DNA from: Chelatococcus composti
Lineage (GTDB): Bacteria; Pseudomonadota; Alphaproteobacteria; Rhizobiales; Beijerinckiaceae
NCBI RefSeq assembly: GCF_014201415.1
Contig: NZ_JACHEH010000007.1
Span: forward strand, 62,001 to 126,000
Reading direction: 5' to 3'
DNA length: 64,000 nucleotides
Shown: positions 35,889-44,462 of the stretch, one piece after another
How positions within the stretch are numbered: position 1 is the first letter of the stretch
Layout: each line of letters opens with the position of its first letter
Notes under the pieces: model-generated
The model's database searches: none
Seen by the model: only the letters and a program-made list of their open reading frames with translations
Told to the model about the DNA's origin: nothing
Position numbers and translations under genes: made by a program

Positions 35889-36911
35889 TCAGGCAAGGTC
35901 GAGGACAACCCGCCCGTCGATGGCGCCCTTTTCCATCCGCTCGAACACGGCGTTGATGTTGTCCAGCCGGTCCCACGAGAAATGGGCCTTTACGGCACCG
36001 TCGCCGGCGAAGGCGAGCGCCTCCTCGAGATCCTGCCGCGTGCCGACGATGGAGCCGCGCACCGTGATGCGCTTCAGCACGGTGTCGAAGATCGGCATGG
36101 CGAAGCGGCCGGGCGGCAGGCCGACGAGGGCCATGGTGCCATGCGGCCGCAGCACGCCGAATGCCTGCTCGAAGGCGGCGGGCGAGACGGCCGTGACGAG
36201 GACACCATGCACGCCGCCGAGGCGCTTCTGCAGCTCGGCGACCGGATCGCTCTCGCGCGCATCGATGGCGATCTCGGCGCCGAGCGACCTGGCAAGAGCC
36301 AGCTTGTCGGGATGCACGTCGATGGCGGCCACGTGCATGCCCATGGCACGCGCATATTGCACGGCCATGTGGCCGAGGCCGCCGATGCCGGAGATTGCCA
36401 CCCACTCGCCGGGCCTCACCTCCGTCTCCTTGAGGCCCTTGTAGACCGTCACGCCCGCGCAGAGCACGGGTGCGGCCGGCCCCCAGTCGAGATTGTCCGG
36501 CAGGCGTCCGACGTAGTTCGGATCCGCGAGCGCATATTCGGCGAAGCTGCCGTTGACGGAATAGCCGGTGTTCTGCTGGCTGGCGCACAGGGTTTCCCAG
36601 CCGGTGCGGCAATGCGGGCAGTAGCCGCAGGCCGTGTGCAGCCACGGGATGCCGACCCGGTCGCCCTCCTTCACGCGCTTCACGTCCCGTCCCACCGCGG
36701 CGACGACGCCGACGCCCTCGTGGCCGGGAATGAACGGCAGGGTCGGCTTGACCGGCCAGTCGCCCTTCACCGCGTGCAGGTCGGTATGGCAGACGCCCGT
36801 CGCCGCGATCTTGACGAGGATCTGGTCCGGGCGCGGGGCCGGCACCTCCCATTCCTCGATGGTGAGCGGCTCGCCGAACACGCGGGCTATGGCGGCTTTC
36901 ATCTTGGGCAT
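35889..36911 (-). CDS. adhA: Zinc-dependent alcohol dehydrogenase, AdhA/AdhP type
   Basis: The 340-residue medium-chain dehydrogenase has catalytic zinc ligands Cys41 (TGVCHTDLHAVKGDW), His64 (GHEGVG) and a Cys in VLCAGVTVYKGL. The structural zinc cysteines are at 95, 98, 101 and 109 (CGYCPHCRTGWETLC), and the NAD site is ISGIGGLGHMAVQYA. It matches the propanol-preferring bacterial group and should interconvert short alcohols and aldehydes, for example reducing acetaldehyde to reoxidise NADH. AAGGAG lies eight bases before the ATG. It is transcribed away from phaC across a 240-base region with an FNR/FixK-like box. Confidence 0.93.
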   Translation of the reverse strand: MPKMKAAIARVFGEPLTIEEWEVPAPRPDQILVKIAATGVCHTDLHAVKGDWPVKPTLPFIPGHEGVGVVAAVGRDVKRVKEGDRVGIPWLHTACGYCPHCRTGWETLCASQQNTGYSVNGSFAEYALADPNYVGRLPDNLDWGPAAPVLCAGVTVYKGLKETEVRPGEWVAISGIGGLGHMAVQYARAMGMHVAAIDVHPDKLALARSLGAEIAIDARESDPVAELQKRLGGVHGVLVTAVSPAAFEQAFGVLRPHGTMALVGLPPGRFAMPIFDTVLKRITVRGSIVGTRQDLEEALAFAGDGAVKAHFSWDRLDNINAVFERMEKGAIDGRVVLDLA

Positions 36912-37022
36912 GGCACACTCCTTCGGTTGCTTTCTGTAGGAGGGGCAGGCGGAACCGCCGGGCCGGAAACCGCTGCGGCAGCTTCCGGCCACTGCATCGA
37001 CGCGGTGCATGTCCGAAGCTGG

Positions 37023-37028
37023 ATGATG
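37023..37028 (-). promoter_or_regulatory. Candidate -10 element of the adh promoter
   Basis: Read leftwards the hexamer is CATCAT, a 4-of-6 match to TATAAT. Its centre lies 31 bases from the centre of the FNR/FixK-like box at 37050-37063, the spacing of class II FNR-type promoters (box at -41.5). It would start the adh transcript near 37015. Confidence 0.35.
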
Positions 37029-37049
37029 CGCCCGCACGCGCCGGGCGCC

Positions 37050-37063
37050 TTGTCCGAGATCAA
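37050..37063. promoter_or_regulatory. FNR/FixK-like box between adhA and the phaC operon
   Basis: TTGTCCGAGATCAA has the TTG-N8-CAA frame of FixK/FNR sites. Its right half, ATCAA, is perfect and its left half matches three of five. It lies 88 bases before the phaC start and 138 bases before the divergent adh start, so it could serve either or both. A better -10 match is found on the adh side. Confidence 0.5.
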
Positions 37064-37151
37064 ACGCTGCGGCCCCGTGGCATGCCATGCTGCGGCGCAG
37101 CACGCAGATGCCTGGCGAGACGGTCGCCGGGCCGCACGCAAGGAACGCGAG

Positions 37152-38933
37152 ATGAACGATCCTCGTTCCCCGAAGCCGACGATGCCCGCCTGTCACGGCG
37201 AGAGCCTGGGGCTTGAGGGCTACCGCGCGCTCGACCGCATGCGGGAGGCGCTGACGGCGGCGTTGACCGGCGGCATCTCGCCGAGCTCGCTGGCGCTAGC
37301 CTGGTTCGACTGGTCCCTGCACCTCGCTTCCGCGCCGGGCAAGCGGCTGGAGCTTGCCGACAAGGCAGTGCGCAAGGCGGCGCGCTTCGCCGCCCACGTG
37401 GCCGCGGCGGCCCTGCACCCGGACACGCCGCCCTGCATCGAGCCGCTGCCGGGCGACCACCGCTTCCGCGCCGAGGCGTGGCGCAAGCCGCCCTTCAGCC
37501 TGTGGGCACAGGCTTTCCTGCTGCAGCAGCAATGGTGGCACAACGTCACCCACGAGGTGCCCGGCGTCAGTCCGCACCACGAGGCTGTCGTCTCCTTCGC
37601 CGTGCGGCAGCTGCTCGACATTTTCTCGCCGTCCAACTTCCCGCTCCTGAACCCGGAAGTGCTCGACAAGACGGTCGCGACCGCCGGTGCCAACTTTCTG
37701 GAGGGTTTCTCGAACTTTCTCGAGGACGTCACCCGCCAGGCGACCGGGCAGCCACCGGCGGGAGCGGAGGCGTTCCAGCCCGGTCGGGACGTGGCGGTGA
37801 CGCCGGGCAAGGTGATCTACCGAAACCACCTGATCGAACTCATCCAGTATGCGCCTGCGACGGAGACGGTCCTGGCCGAGCCGGTGCTGATCGTGCCGGC
37901 GTGGATCATGAAGTACTACATCCTCGACCTGTCGCCGCAGAATTCGCTGGTGCGCTACCTCGTGGGGCAGGGCCACACGGTCTTCTGCATCTCATGGCGC
38001 AATCCCGATGCCTCGGACCGCGACCTGTCGATGGACGACTACCGGCGCATGGGGGTGATGGCGGCGCTCGACGCGATCGGCGCCATCGTCCCCGGCCGGA
38101 AGGTCCATGCGGTCGGCTACTGCCTCGGCGGCACGCTCCTGTCGATTGCGGCGGCGGCCATGGCCCATGCCGGTGACGGTCGTCTGGCCTCGATGACGCT
38201 CCTTGCCGCGCAGACGGACTTCACCGAGCCGGGTGAGCTGGCGCTGTTCATCGACCACAGCCAGATGCACTTCCTCGAAAGCATGATGTGGAACAGGGGC
38301 TATCTCTCCGCCGACCAGATGTCGGGTGCCTTCCAGCTCCTGCGCTCCATCGACCTCATCTGGTCGCGGCACGTGCGCGAGTACCTGATGGGCGAGCGTA
38401 CACCCATGTTCGACATCATGGCCTGGAACGCCGACTCGACCCGCATGCCCTACCGCATGCACGCCGAATATCTGCAGCGCCTCTACATCGACAACGAACT
38501 GGCGAGCGGGCGCTTCATGATCGAGGGGCGGCCGGCTGCCCTGCAGAACATCCGCGTGCCCATGTTCGTCGTCGGCACGGAGCGGGATCACGTGGCGCCT
38601 TGGCGCTCGGTCTACAAGGTGCACCAGCTCTGTGACACCGACATCACCTTTGTGCTGGCGAGTGGGGGGCACAATGTCGGAATCGTCAGCGAGCCCGGCC
38701 GCGCCGGCCGCCATTTCCGCACGGGCTTCAAGCGTGCGTCCGACCTCTACCTGAGCCCGGACGAATGGCTGGCGGCGGCGACGGTGAAGGAGGGCTCCTG
38801 GTGGACCGAATGGGCCGCCTGGCTCGCCGGGCAGTCGACGCCCGAGCGCGTCCCGCCGCCGGCGATGGGCGCGCCGCGCAAGGGCTATCCGCCCCTGGCC
38901 GATGCGCCGGGGACCTACGTTTTCCAGAGGTGA
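37152..38933 (+). CDS. phaC: Poly-3-hydroxyalkanoate synthase (PhaC-like)
   Basis: The enzyme polymerises (R)-3-hydroxyacyl-CoA into storage polyester. The 593-residue protein has an N-terminal domain with WWHNVTHEVPGVSPHHEAVV and the region FLEGFSNFLEDVTRQATGQ. The catalytic lipase-like box is GYCLGGT with Cys324, an Asp lies in VGTERDHVAPWRSVYK, and a His in ASGGHNVGIV. Length fits class I synthases. The short 3' gap of 6 bases to the MaoC-Pta gene shows co-transcription. A PhaC-related gene in the same operon as pta and ackA is known in Sinorhizobium meliloti, so this may be the second, stress-type synthase and not the main one. Confidence 0.92.
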   Translation: MNDPRSPKPTMPACHGESLGLEGYRALDRMREALTAALTGGISPSSLALAWFDWSLHLASAPGKRLELADKAVRKAARFAAHVAAAALHPDTPPCIEPLPGDHRFRAEAWRKPPFSLWAQAFLLQQQWWHNVTHEVPGVSPHHEAVVSFAVRQLLDIFSPSNFPLLNPEVLDKTVATAGANFLEGFSNFLEDVTRQATGQPPAGAEAFQPGRDVAVTPGKVIYRNHLIELIQYAPATETVLAEPVLIVPAWIMKYYILDLSPQNSLVRYLVGQGHTVFCISWRNPDASDRDLSMDDYRRMGVMAALDAIGAIVPGRKVHAVGYCLGGTLLSIAAAAMAHAGDGRLASMTLLAAQTDFTEPGELALFIDHSQMHFLESMMWNRGYLSADQMSGAFQLLRSIDLIWSRHVREYLMGERTPMFDIMAWNADSTRMPYRMHAEYLQRLYIDNELASGRFMIEGRPAALQNIRVPMFVVGTERDHVAPWRSVYKVHQLCDTDITFVLASGGHNVGIVSEPGRAGRHFRTGFKRASDLYLSPDEWLAAATVKEGSWWTEWAAWLAGQSTPERVPPPAMGAPRKGYPPLADAPGTYVFQR

Positions 38934-38939
38934 TGCGGC

Positions 38940-40340
38940 ATGAGCGACTTTCTCCGCAACCGCACCTTCGACGAGCTCAGCCCGGGCGACAGCGCCTCGC
39001 TGGTGCGAGTCGTCGGTCGCGACGACATCGAACTGTTCGCGGCCGTCTCCGGCGACGTGAACCCGGCCCATCTCGACGCGGCCTTCGCGGCAACCGACAT
39101 GTTCGGCCACGTTGTCGCGCATGGCATGTGGACGGCGGCGCTGGTCTCTGCCGCGATCGGCACGGAGCTGCCGGGCCCCGGCACCATCTATCTCGGGCAG
39201 GAGCTGAAGTTCCTGAAGCCTGTCGCGCCAGGCGACACCATCACGGTGCGCGTGAACGTGCGGGAGAAGCGCCCCGAGAAACGCGTCGTCCTGCTCGACA
39301 CTACCTGCACCAACCAGCGGGGCGAGGAGGTGCTGAGCGGCGTCGCCACGGTGATCGCGCCGGACCGGCGTATCGAATGGCCGCGCAAGCGCCTGCCCGA
39401 CATCTCGCTGCGCCGGCATGACCGCTATGAGGCCTTCGTGGCCAGGGCGCGCCAGGCCTCGCCGCTGCGCGCGGCCATCGTGCATCCCTGCTCGGCCGCC
39501 GCCATCAAGGCGGCCGTGGAAGTGCGGGATGAGGGGCTGCTGGATCCGCTCCTTGTCGGGCCCGAGGCGAAGATCCGCGCCGCGGCCGAGGCGGCGCAGG
39601 TGTCGCTGGACGGTATCGCGATCGAGCCCGTGCCGCACAGCCACGCCGCGGCGGAGCGGGCGGTCGAGCTCGCCGTTGCCGGCAAGGTCTCTGTTCTCGT
39701 CAAGGGCAGCCTGCACACGGATGAGCTGCTCGGCGCGGTGGTGGCCCCGTCCTCAGGCCTCAGGACCGAGCGTCGCATCAGTCACGTCTACGCCATGGAC
39801 GTGCCGGCCTACGACAAGCCGCTCATCGTCACCGACGCGGCGGTCAACATCCGGCCGACGCTCGACCACAAGCGCGACATCTGCCAGAACGCCATAGACC
39901 TGCTGCACGTCCTCGGCATGGAGGAGCCGCTGGTGGCGGTGCTCGCCGCCGTGGAGACGGTCAATCCCAAGATGCCGGCGACGCTGGACGCGGCGGCCCT
40001 CACGGTGATGGCCGCGCGCGGCCAGATCACGGGAGCGCGCGTCGATGGGCCGCTCGCCTTCGACAACGCCATCAGCACGGATGCCGCGCGCACCAAAGGC
40101 ATCGTCTCGCCGGTCGCCGGCCGGGCCGACATCCTGCTGGTGCCGGACCTTGAGGCCGGCAACATGCTGGCCAAGCAGCTCATCTATTTCGCGGGAGCGA
40201 CGGCGGCCGGGCTGGTCCTCGGCGCGCGCGTGCCCATCGTCCTGACGAGCCGCGCCGACCCGCTGTCGGCGCGCATCGCCTCGGCGGCGCTGGCGCGGCT
40301 CGCCGCCGAACCGCGTCCTCTGGAGGGCAAGGGCCCATGA
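38940..40340 (+). CDS. MaoC dehydratase fused to phosphate acetyl/butyryltransferase
   Basis: The 466-residue protein joins two domains. Residues 1-145 form an (R)-specific enoyl-CoA hydratase (MaoC) with AAVSGDVNPAHLDAAFAATD and FGHVVAHGM, the hydratase-2 motif. Residues 155-466 form a Pta/Ptb domain with LDPLLVGPEAKIRAAAE, the AMDVPAYDKPLIVTDAAVN block and LVPDLEAGNMLAKQL. The hydratase could make (R)-3-hydroxybutyryl-CoA from crotonyl-CoA for PhaC; the transferase would convert acyl-CoA plus phosphate to acyl phosphate for the kinase. Whether it prefers acetyl or butyryl groups cannot be told. It overlaps ackA by four bases (ATGA). Confidence 0.92.
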   Translation: MSDFLRNRTFDELSPGDSASLVRVVGRDDIELFAAVSGDVNPAHLDAAFAATDMFGHVVAHGMWTAALVSAAIGTELPGPGTIYLGQELKFLKPVAPGDTITVRVNVREKRPEKRVVLLDTTCTNQRGEEVLSGVATVIAPDRRIEWPRKRLPDISLRRHDRYEAFVARARQASPLRAAIVHPCSAAAIKAAVEVRDEGLLDPLLVGPEAKIRAAAEAAQVSLDGIAIEPVPHSHAAAERAVELAVAGKVSVLVKGSLHTDELLGAVVAPSSGLRTERRISHVYAMDVPAYDKPLIVTDAAVNIRPTLDHKRDICQNAIDLLHVLGMEEPLVAVLAAVETVNPKMPATLDAAALTVMAARGQITGARVDGPLAFDNAISTDAARTKGIVSPVAGRADILLVPDLEAGNMLAKQLIYFAGATAAGLVLGARVPIVLTSRADPLSARIASAALARLAAEPRPLEGKGP

Positions 40341-41533
40341 CAGGCGATCTTCTCGTCACCTTCAACGCCGGTTCCTCGACGATCAAGATCGGCCTGTTCG
40401 AGACCGGCGATGGCAAGGCCCGGCGCATCGCCCGCGGCGTCATCGACCTGCGCCATGAGCCGCCGGTGTTCCGGCTCGACGAGGGGCCACAGCGATTCGA
40501 AACGGCTCTTTCGGCTCCTGCCGAGGACGTGCGGGGACTGCTGGGCGAAACCTTCGGCCTCGTCGGCGAGCATGTGAATCTCGATCGCGTTGGGGCCGCG
40601 GGTATTCGCGTGGTGCACGGGGGAGGGGTCTTCACCGGGCCTGTGCTGATCGACGACGAAGTCGTCGGCAAGCTCGACGAGCTGACCCTTTTGGCACCGC
40701 TCCACCAGCCGCAGAGCCTGCGCATCATCCGTGGGCTGAGGCATCTGCGGCCTGATCTGCCACTCTGCGCCAGCTTCGACACGGCCTTCCACCAGAGCCA
40801 GGCCGACGTGGTACGCCGCTTCGCCCTGCCGCGGGCATTGCACGACGAGGGAATCAGGCGCTACGGCTTCCATGGCCTGTCCTACAAGTTCATCGCCGGC
40901 GAACTGGCGCGCCGCGCGCCGCAGACGGCGGCCGGCAAGGTGGTCGTCGCCCATCTGGGCAGCGGCGCCAGCCTGTGCGCGCTCGAGAGCGGCGTGAGTC
41001 GCGACACCAGCATGGGCTTCTCGACCCTCGACGGCATTCCCATGGCGACTCGCTGCGGGGCGCTCGACCCCGGCGTCCTCCTGCACCTCATGGGGCAGAA
41101 GGGGCTGCCCCTCGGCGCCGTGGAGGACCTGCTCTACCACCGCTCGGGCCTGCTCGGCGTCTCAGGCATCAGTGCGGACAGCCGCGTGCTCCTCGAAAGT
41201 GACGACGAGAGGGCGAGGGAGGCCATCGAGCTCTTCTGCTTCCGCATCGCCGGCGAGATCGGGCGACTCGCCGTGACTCTCGGCGGGATCGACGGAATCG
41301 TCTTCACGGCCGGTGTTGGCGAGAATCAGCCGCGTATCCGCGCCGGAGTCTGCGCGCGGCTGGGCTGGCTCGGCGTCGCCCTCGATGCGCAGGCGAATGC
41401 CGCCAACGCGCCGCGCATCAGTACGGGGGACAGCCGCGTCGCCGTCCTCGTCATCCCCACGGACGAGGAGCAGGTGATCGCAGACGAGACGCTGATGGTT
41501 GTCACGGGCACCGGCGGCGATTCCCCCAGTTGA
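40337..41533 (+). CDS. ackA: Acetate/propionate-family kinase
   Basis: The 398-residue enzyme makes ATP from ADP and acyl phosphate. It has FNAGSSTIKIGLFE at the N-terminus, CASFDTAFHQSQ with the conserved Asp, HLGSGASLCALESG (phosphate loop), and GGIDGIVFTAGVGENQPRIR. It is translationally coupled to the preceding acyltransferase. Together they give substrate-level phosphorylation from acyl-CoA, useful when respiration is limited. Butyrate kinase activity cannot be excluded. The 149 bases after it, up to the tRNA gene, hold a small hairpin but no gene. Confidence 0.93.
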   Translation: MTGDLLVTFNAGSSTIKIGLFETGDGKARRIARGVIDLRHEPPVFRLDEGPQRFETALSAPAEDVRGLLGETFGLVGEHVNLDRVGAAGIRVVHGGGVFTGPVLIDDEVVGKLDELTLLAPLHQPQSLRIIRGLRHLRPDLPLCASFDTAFHQSQADVVRRFALPRALHDEGIRRYGFHGLSYKFIAGELARRAPQTAAGKVVVAHLGSGASLCALESGVSRDTSMGFSTLDGIPMATRCGALDPGVLLHLMGQKGLPLGAVEDLLYHRSGLLGVSGISADSRVLLESDDERAREAIELFCFRIAGEIGRLAVTLGGIDGIVFTAGVGENQPRIRAGVCARLGWLGVALDAQANAANAPRISTGDSRVAVLVIPTDEEQVIADETLMVVTGTGGDSPS

Positions 41534-41682
41534 TCCTCGGGGGCGCGTCTGTCGAGCCGAACGACGGAAAGACGGCGCAACCACAGTGCCGGGCGGCTCT
41601 TGCCCGGGCGGTCGCAATGCAAGCGCGCACGCAGCACGCTTCCGGCGGCGTCAGGAGATGCGGAACTTGGGGAGGAAGAGGG

Positions 41683-41758
41683 TGGCTCCCCGAGCAGGAC
41701 TCGAACCTGCGACCATTCGATTAACAGTCGAACGCTCTACCAACTGAGCTATCGGGGA
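41683..41758 (-). tRNA. tRNA-Asn (GTT)
   Basis: The reverse strand folds into a 76-nt cloverleaf including encoded CCA. The acceptor pairs TCCCCGA with TCGGGGA, the D arm contains AGCTCAGTTGGTAGAGC, the anticodon loop is CTGTTAA with GTT, and the T loop contains GGTTCGAGTCC. The discriminator is G. It is single copy here, convergent with ackA. Confidence 0.97.
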
Positions 41759-41899
41759 TCACGGCGGGGTGACTATAACATGCGCGGCTGGCCTGCAACC
41801 CCTTTTCGCACTCATCCCCCGCCTGTGGATGGCGGCGCCGTGACGCGCCAAAAGGGATGTTGCGAAAAGGGGCGCGCCTTTGATATGAACCCGCGGCGA

Positions 41900-41973
41900 G
41901 GCCTCGTGGCGGAGTGGTTACGCAGAGGACTGCAAATCCTTGCACCCCGGTTCGATTCCGGGCGAGGCCTCCA
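41900..41973 (+). tRNA. tRNA-Cys (GCA)
   Basis: A 74-nt cloverleaf including encoded CCA. The acceptor pairs GGCCTCG with CGAGGCC, the discriminator is U, the anticodon loop is CTGCAAA with GCA, and the T loop contains GGTTCGATTCC. It lies 141 bases from the divergent tRNA-Asn gene and 101 bases before the PIMT gene. Confidence 0.97.
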
Positions 41974-42074
41974 CATCCGGCGATACCGCTTTCGGGATCG
42001 AACCCGCCGGCCCGATGCCAGCGGGATCGCTGCCCGGAGCGTCCTGCCGGCAGCGATGTGAAAGGTCCTCCTCG

Positions 42075-42740
42075 ATGCTCGATTTCGCCCAAGCCCGCCG
42101 CACCATGGTGGACTGCCAGGTCCGGACCTTCGATGTGGTGGACCATGCGCTGCTGAGCGTCCTCGAAGAGGTGCCGCGCGAGCGTTTCGTTCCCGCGGGC
42201 CAGGAAGCCGTTGCCTATTCCGACCGCACCATCACGCTGGCACGTTTCGCGGATGGCACGGCCCGCGTGATGCTGGCGCCCATGGTGCTTGCCCGCATGA
42301 TCCAGGCGCTTGCTGTCACCCCCGGCAGCCGCATTCTCGATGTGGCCGGCGGCACCGGTTATTCGAGCGCCGTCCTCGAGCGCCTCGGCGGCAAGGTCAC
42401 GATGGTCGAGAGCGATTCGGATCTGGCCGAGCGCGCGAAGGCTGTCCTGGCTGATCTCGGCTGCGACGTGTCCGTGAAGGTCGGGCCCGTCGCCCAGGGG
42501 TATGCGGCCGATGCGCCCTATGACCTCATTATCCTGAACGGCGCCTACGAGACCGTTCCCGATGCGCTTCTCGCCCAGCTCTCCCGCGAGGGCCGGCTGG
42601 TTGCCATCGACGCCTCCGAGGGGGCGAGCAAGGTGGTGCTGTTCCAGCGCGCGGGGGAGGCCGTCGGGTGCCGGCGGCTCTTCGATGCGGCCGCTCCGGT
42701 GGTCGAGGGGCTGCGGCGTCAGCCTGCGTTCCAGTTCTGA
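42075..42740 (+). CDS. Protein-L-isoaspartate O-methyltransferase-family protein
   Basis: The 221-residue protein is the alphaproteobacterial PIMT form. It has ARRTMVDCQVRTFDVVDHALL near the N-terminus, VPRERFVP, and the SAM-binding motif ILDVAGGTGYSSAVLERLGG, then MVESDSDLA. The usual PIMT glycine motif reads VAGGTGYS instead of IGTGSGYQ, and the gene always precedes tolC in this order of bacteria. Repair of isoaspartyl residues is therefore likely but not proven for this branch. No signal peptide. The gene ends 187 bases before tolC. Confidence 0.85.
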   Translation: MLDFAQARRTMVDCQVRTFDVVDHALLSVLEEVPRERFVPAGQEAVAYSDRTITLARFADGTARVMLAPMVLARMIQALAVTPGSRILDVAGGTGYSSAVLERLGGKVTMVESDSDLAERAKAVLADLGCDVSVKVGPVAQGYAADAPYDLIILNGAYETVPDALLAQLSREGRLVAIDASEGASKVVLFQRAGEAVGCRRLFDAAAPVVEGLRRQPAFQF

Positions 42741-42927
42741 TCGACCTGGCCCTTTCGGTGTGTCACTTTTTTGCGGCACAACCGGAAAAGTTGCCGAAAG
42801 CATCTGCGTCAGCAGTTCTCGCTGCCGGGCGCGGGCTGTATGCTCTCGCCAAGCGTTATAGGGGCCGGCACGTTCGACAAGGGATCCTGAGGCGCTATTC
42901 AGGCCTCGACATGACGGGAAGGTGGCC

Positions 42928-44322
42928 GTGATTCGACATTCGAAGACCACCGGGGCGAAGTGGCTGAAGCTTGCGGCACTGTCCGGTACTCTCCTTGCGT
43001 CCTGCGCCGTGGCGCGCGCCGAGACGCTGACCGGAGCGCTGGCGAAGGCATACGAGAACAATCCGTCGCTGAACGTCCAGCGCGCGCAGGTGCGCATCAC
43101 GGACGAGAACGTGCCGCGCGCCAAGGGCGGGTGGCGCCCCACGATCACGGCGCAGGGCACCATCGGCGCCATCGCGCTCAACTCGCGCACGCCCAACCTC
43201 GGCCGCTCCAGCGATGATCTCTTTCGCCGCTCCGTCGGCATCGAGATCCAGCAGATGATCTTTGACAGTGGCCGCACGCTGAATAACGTGCGCGCCTCCG
43301 AATCGCAGGTCCTCGGCGCCCGCGAGACGCTCCGCAACACCGAGCAGAGCGTGCTGCTCGAAGGCGTCATCGCCTATATGAACGTCCTGCGCGACACGGC
43401 CGTCTACAACCTGCAGACCAACAACGTCGAGGTGCTGCAGGAGCAGCTGCGCCAGACGAAGGACCGTTTCGATGTCGGCGAGGTAACGCGCACGGACGTC
43501 GCCCAGGCCGAGGCTGCGCTCGCCGCCGGCCGCGCCCAGCAGAGCGTGGCGCGGGCCAACCTCCGGGCCAGCATCGCGACCTATCGTCAGGTGATCGGCG
43601 TCGAGCCCAAGCAGCTCGGGCCCGGCATCTCGGCCGAAAAGTATCTGCCCAAGACACTCGAGCAGGCGATCGCCATCGGTCTGCGGCACCATCCGGCCAT
43701 CGCCGCCGCCCAGCACAGCGTCGACACGGCGGAGCTGCAGGTGAAGGCTACCGAGGCACAGCTCCTGCCGGATTTCCGTGTGTCTGCCGGCGTGTCGCAG
43801 ACGTGGGATCAGACCATTTCGGGCGACAGGCGCACGAACGCCTCGATCATCGGCACGCTCAACGTGCCGATCTACGAGGGGGGCGTGGTCTATGCGCAGA
43901 CCCGCCAGGCGAAAGAGGCGGCTGGCCAGGCCCGCATCCAGGTCGACCTCATCCGTGATCAGGTGCGCCAGCAGATCATCGCCACCTGGTCGCAGCTCGA
44001 GGCGGCCAAGCAGCAGATCACGGCCGCGCAGGCGCAGGTCGAGGCCAACCAGGTCGCGCTCGAAGGCGTCCGCGAAGAGGCCAAGGTGGGGCAGCGGACG
44101 ACCCTCGACGTCCTCAACGCCCAGCAGGCGCTGCTCAACTCGCGCGTGGAGCTGGTCACGGCCCAGCGTGACCGCATCGTCGCCTCCTACGGTGTGCTGT
44201 CGGCCATCGGCCGCCTGACGGCGCCGACGCTCGGCCTCAAGGTCGCGACCTATGACCCGAAGATCCACTTCGAGCAGGTCAAGGACAAGTGGATCGGCCT
44301 CGACACGCCGAGCGGCAAGTAG
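42928..44322 (+). CDS. tolC: TolC-family outer membrane efflux channel
   Basis: The 464-residue protein has a signal peptide (KLAALSGTLLASCAVARA) and starts with ETLTGALAKAYENNPSL, the TolC opening. Two OEP repeats of long helices follow: AQVRITDENVPRAKGGWRPTI in the first, and the second ending ARIQVDLIRDQVRQQIIATW and ALEGVREEAKVGQRTTLDVLNA. It forms the trimeric export channel shared by type I secretion and efflux pumps. The GTG at 42928 has GGGAAGG just upstream; a GTG two codons earlier overlaps that site. It could complete the HlyD-RbbA-YhhJ exporter in this window. Confidence 0.95.
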   Translation: MIRHSKTTGAKWLKLAALSGTLLASCAVARAETLTGALAKAYENNPSLNVQRAQVRITDENVPRAKGGWRPTITAQGTIGAIALNSRTPNLGRSSDDLFRRSVGIEIQQMIFDSGRTLNNVRASESQVLGARETLRNTEQSVLLEGVIAYMNVLRDTAVYNLQTNNVEVLQEQLRQTKDRFDVGEVTRTDVAQAEAALAAGRAQQSVARANLRASIATYRQVIGVEPKQLGPGISAEKYLPKTLEQAIAIGLRHHPAIAAAQHSVDTAELQVKATEAQLLPDFRVSAGVSQTWDQTISGDRRTNASIIGTLNVPIYEGGVVYAQTRQAKEAAGQARIQVDLIRDQVRQQIIATWSQLEAAKQQITAAQAQVEANQVALEGVREEAKVGQRTTLDVLNAQQALLNSRVELVTAQRDRIVASYGVLSAIGRLTAPTLGLKVATYDPKIHFEQVKDKWIGLDTPSGK

Positions 44323-44375
44323 CAGCGGTTGTATTTTGCGGCTCGGATGCCGCTAAATCCTGTGGTCTTCGGGGC

Positions 44376-44396
44376 GGGGCGCTTGCCTCGCCCTTT
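44376..44396 (+). terminator. Weak candidate terminator after tolC
   Basis: GGGCG (44377-44381) pairs with CGCCC (44389-44393), followed by TTT. The stem is only five bases with one possible G-T extension. It is placed about 54 bases past the tolC stop and before popZ. Low certainty. Confidence 0.35.
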
Positions 44397-44462
44397 CCGC
44401 ATGAAATACTCGGCAGAGGCGACGGACGTGATTCTCGCGTCCGCAATTGATCGGTGCGACGC

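Noticed and set aside
37078-37092. TGGCATGCCATGCTGC before phaC as a sigma-54 promoter
   Set aside because: The GG and GC pairs are one base too far apart and the -12 part does not match; the FNR/FixK box explains the region better.
36912-37151. PhoB box before phaC, expected from the S. meliloti pta-ackA operon
   Set aside because: No pair of CTGTCAT-like repeats is visible; phosphate control is not supported by this sequence.
41590-41625. Hairpin CCGGGC/GCCCGG after ackA as a terminator
   Set aside because: Six-base stem with a seven-base loop and no T-tract; too weak to list as a terminator.
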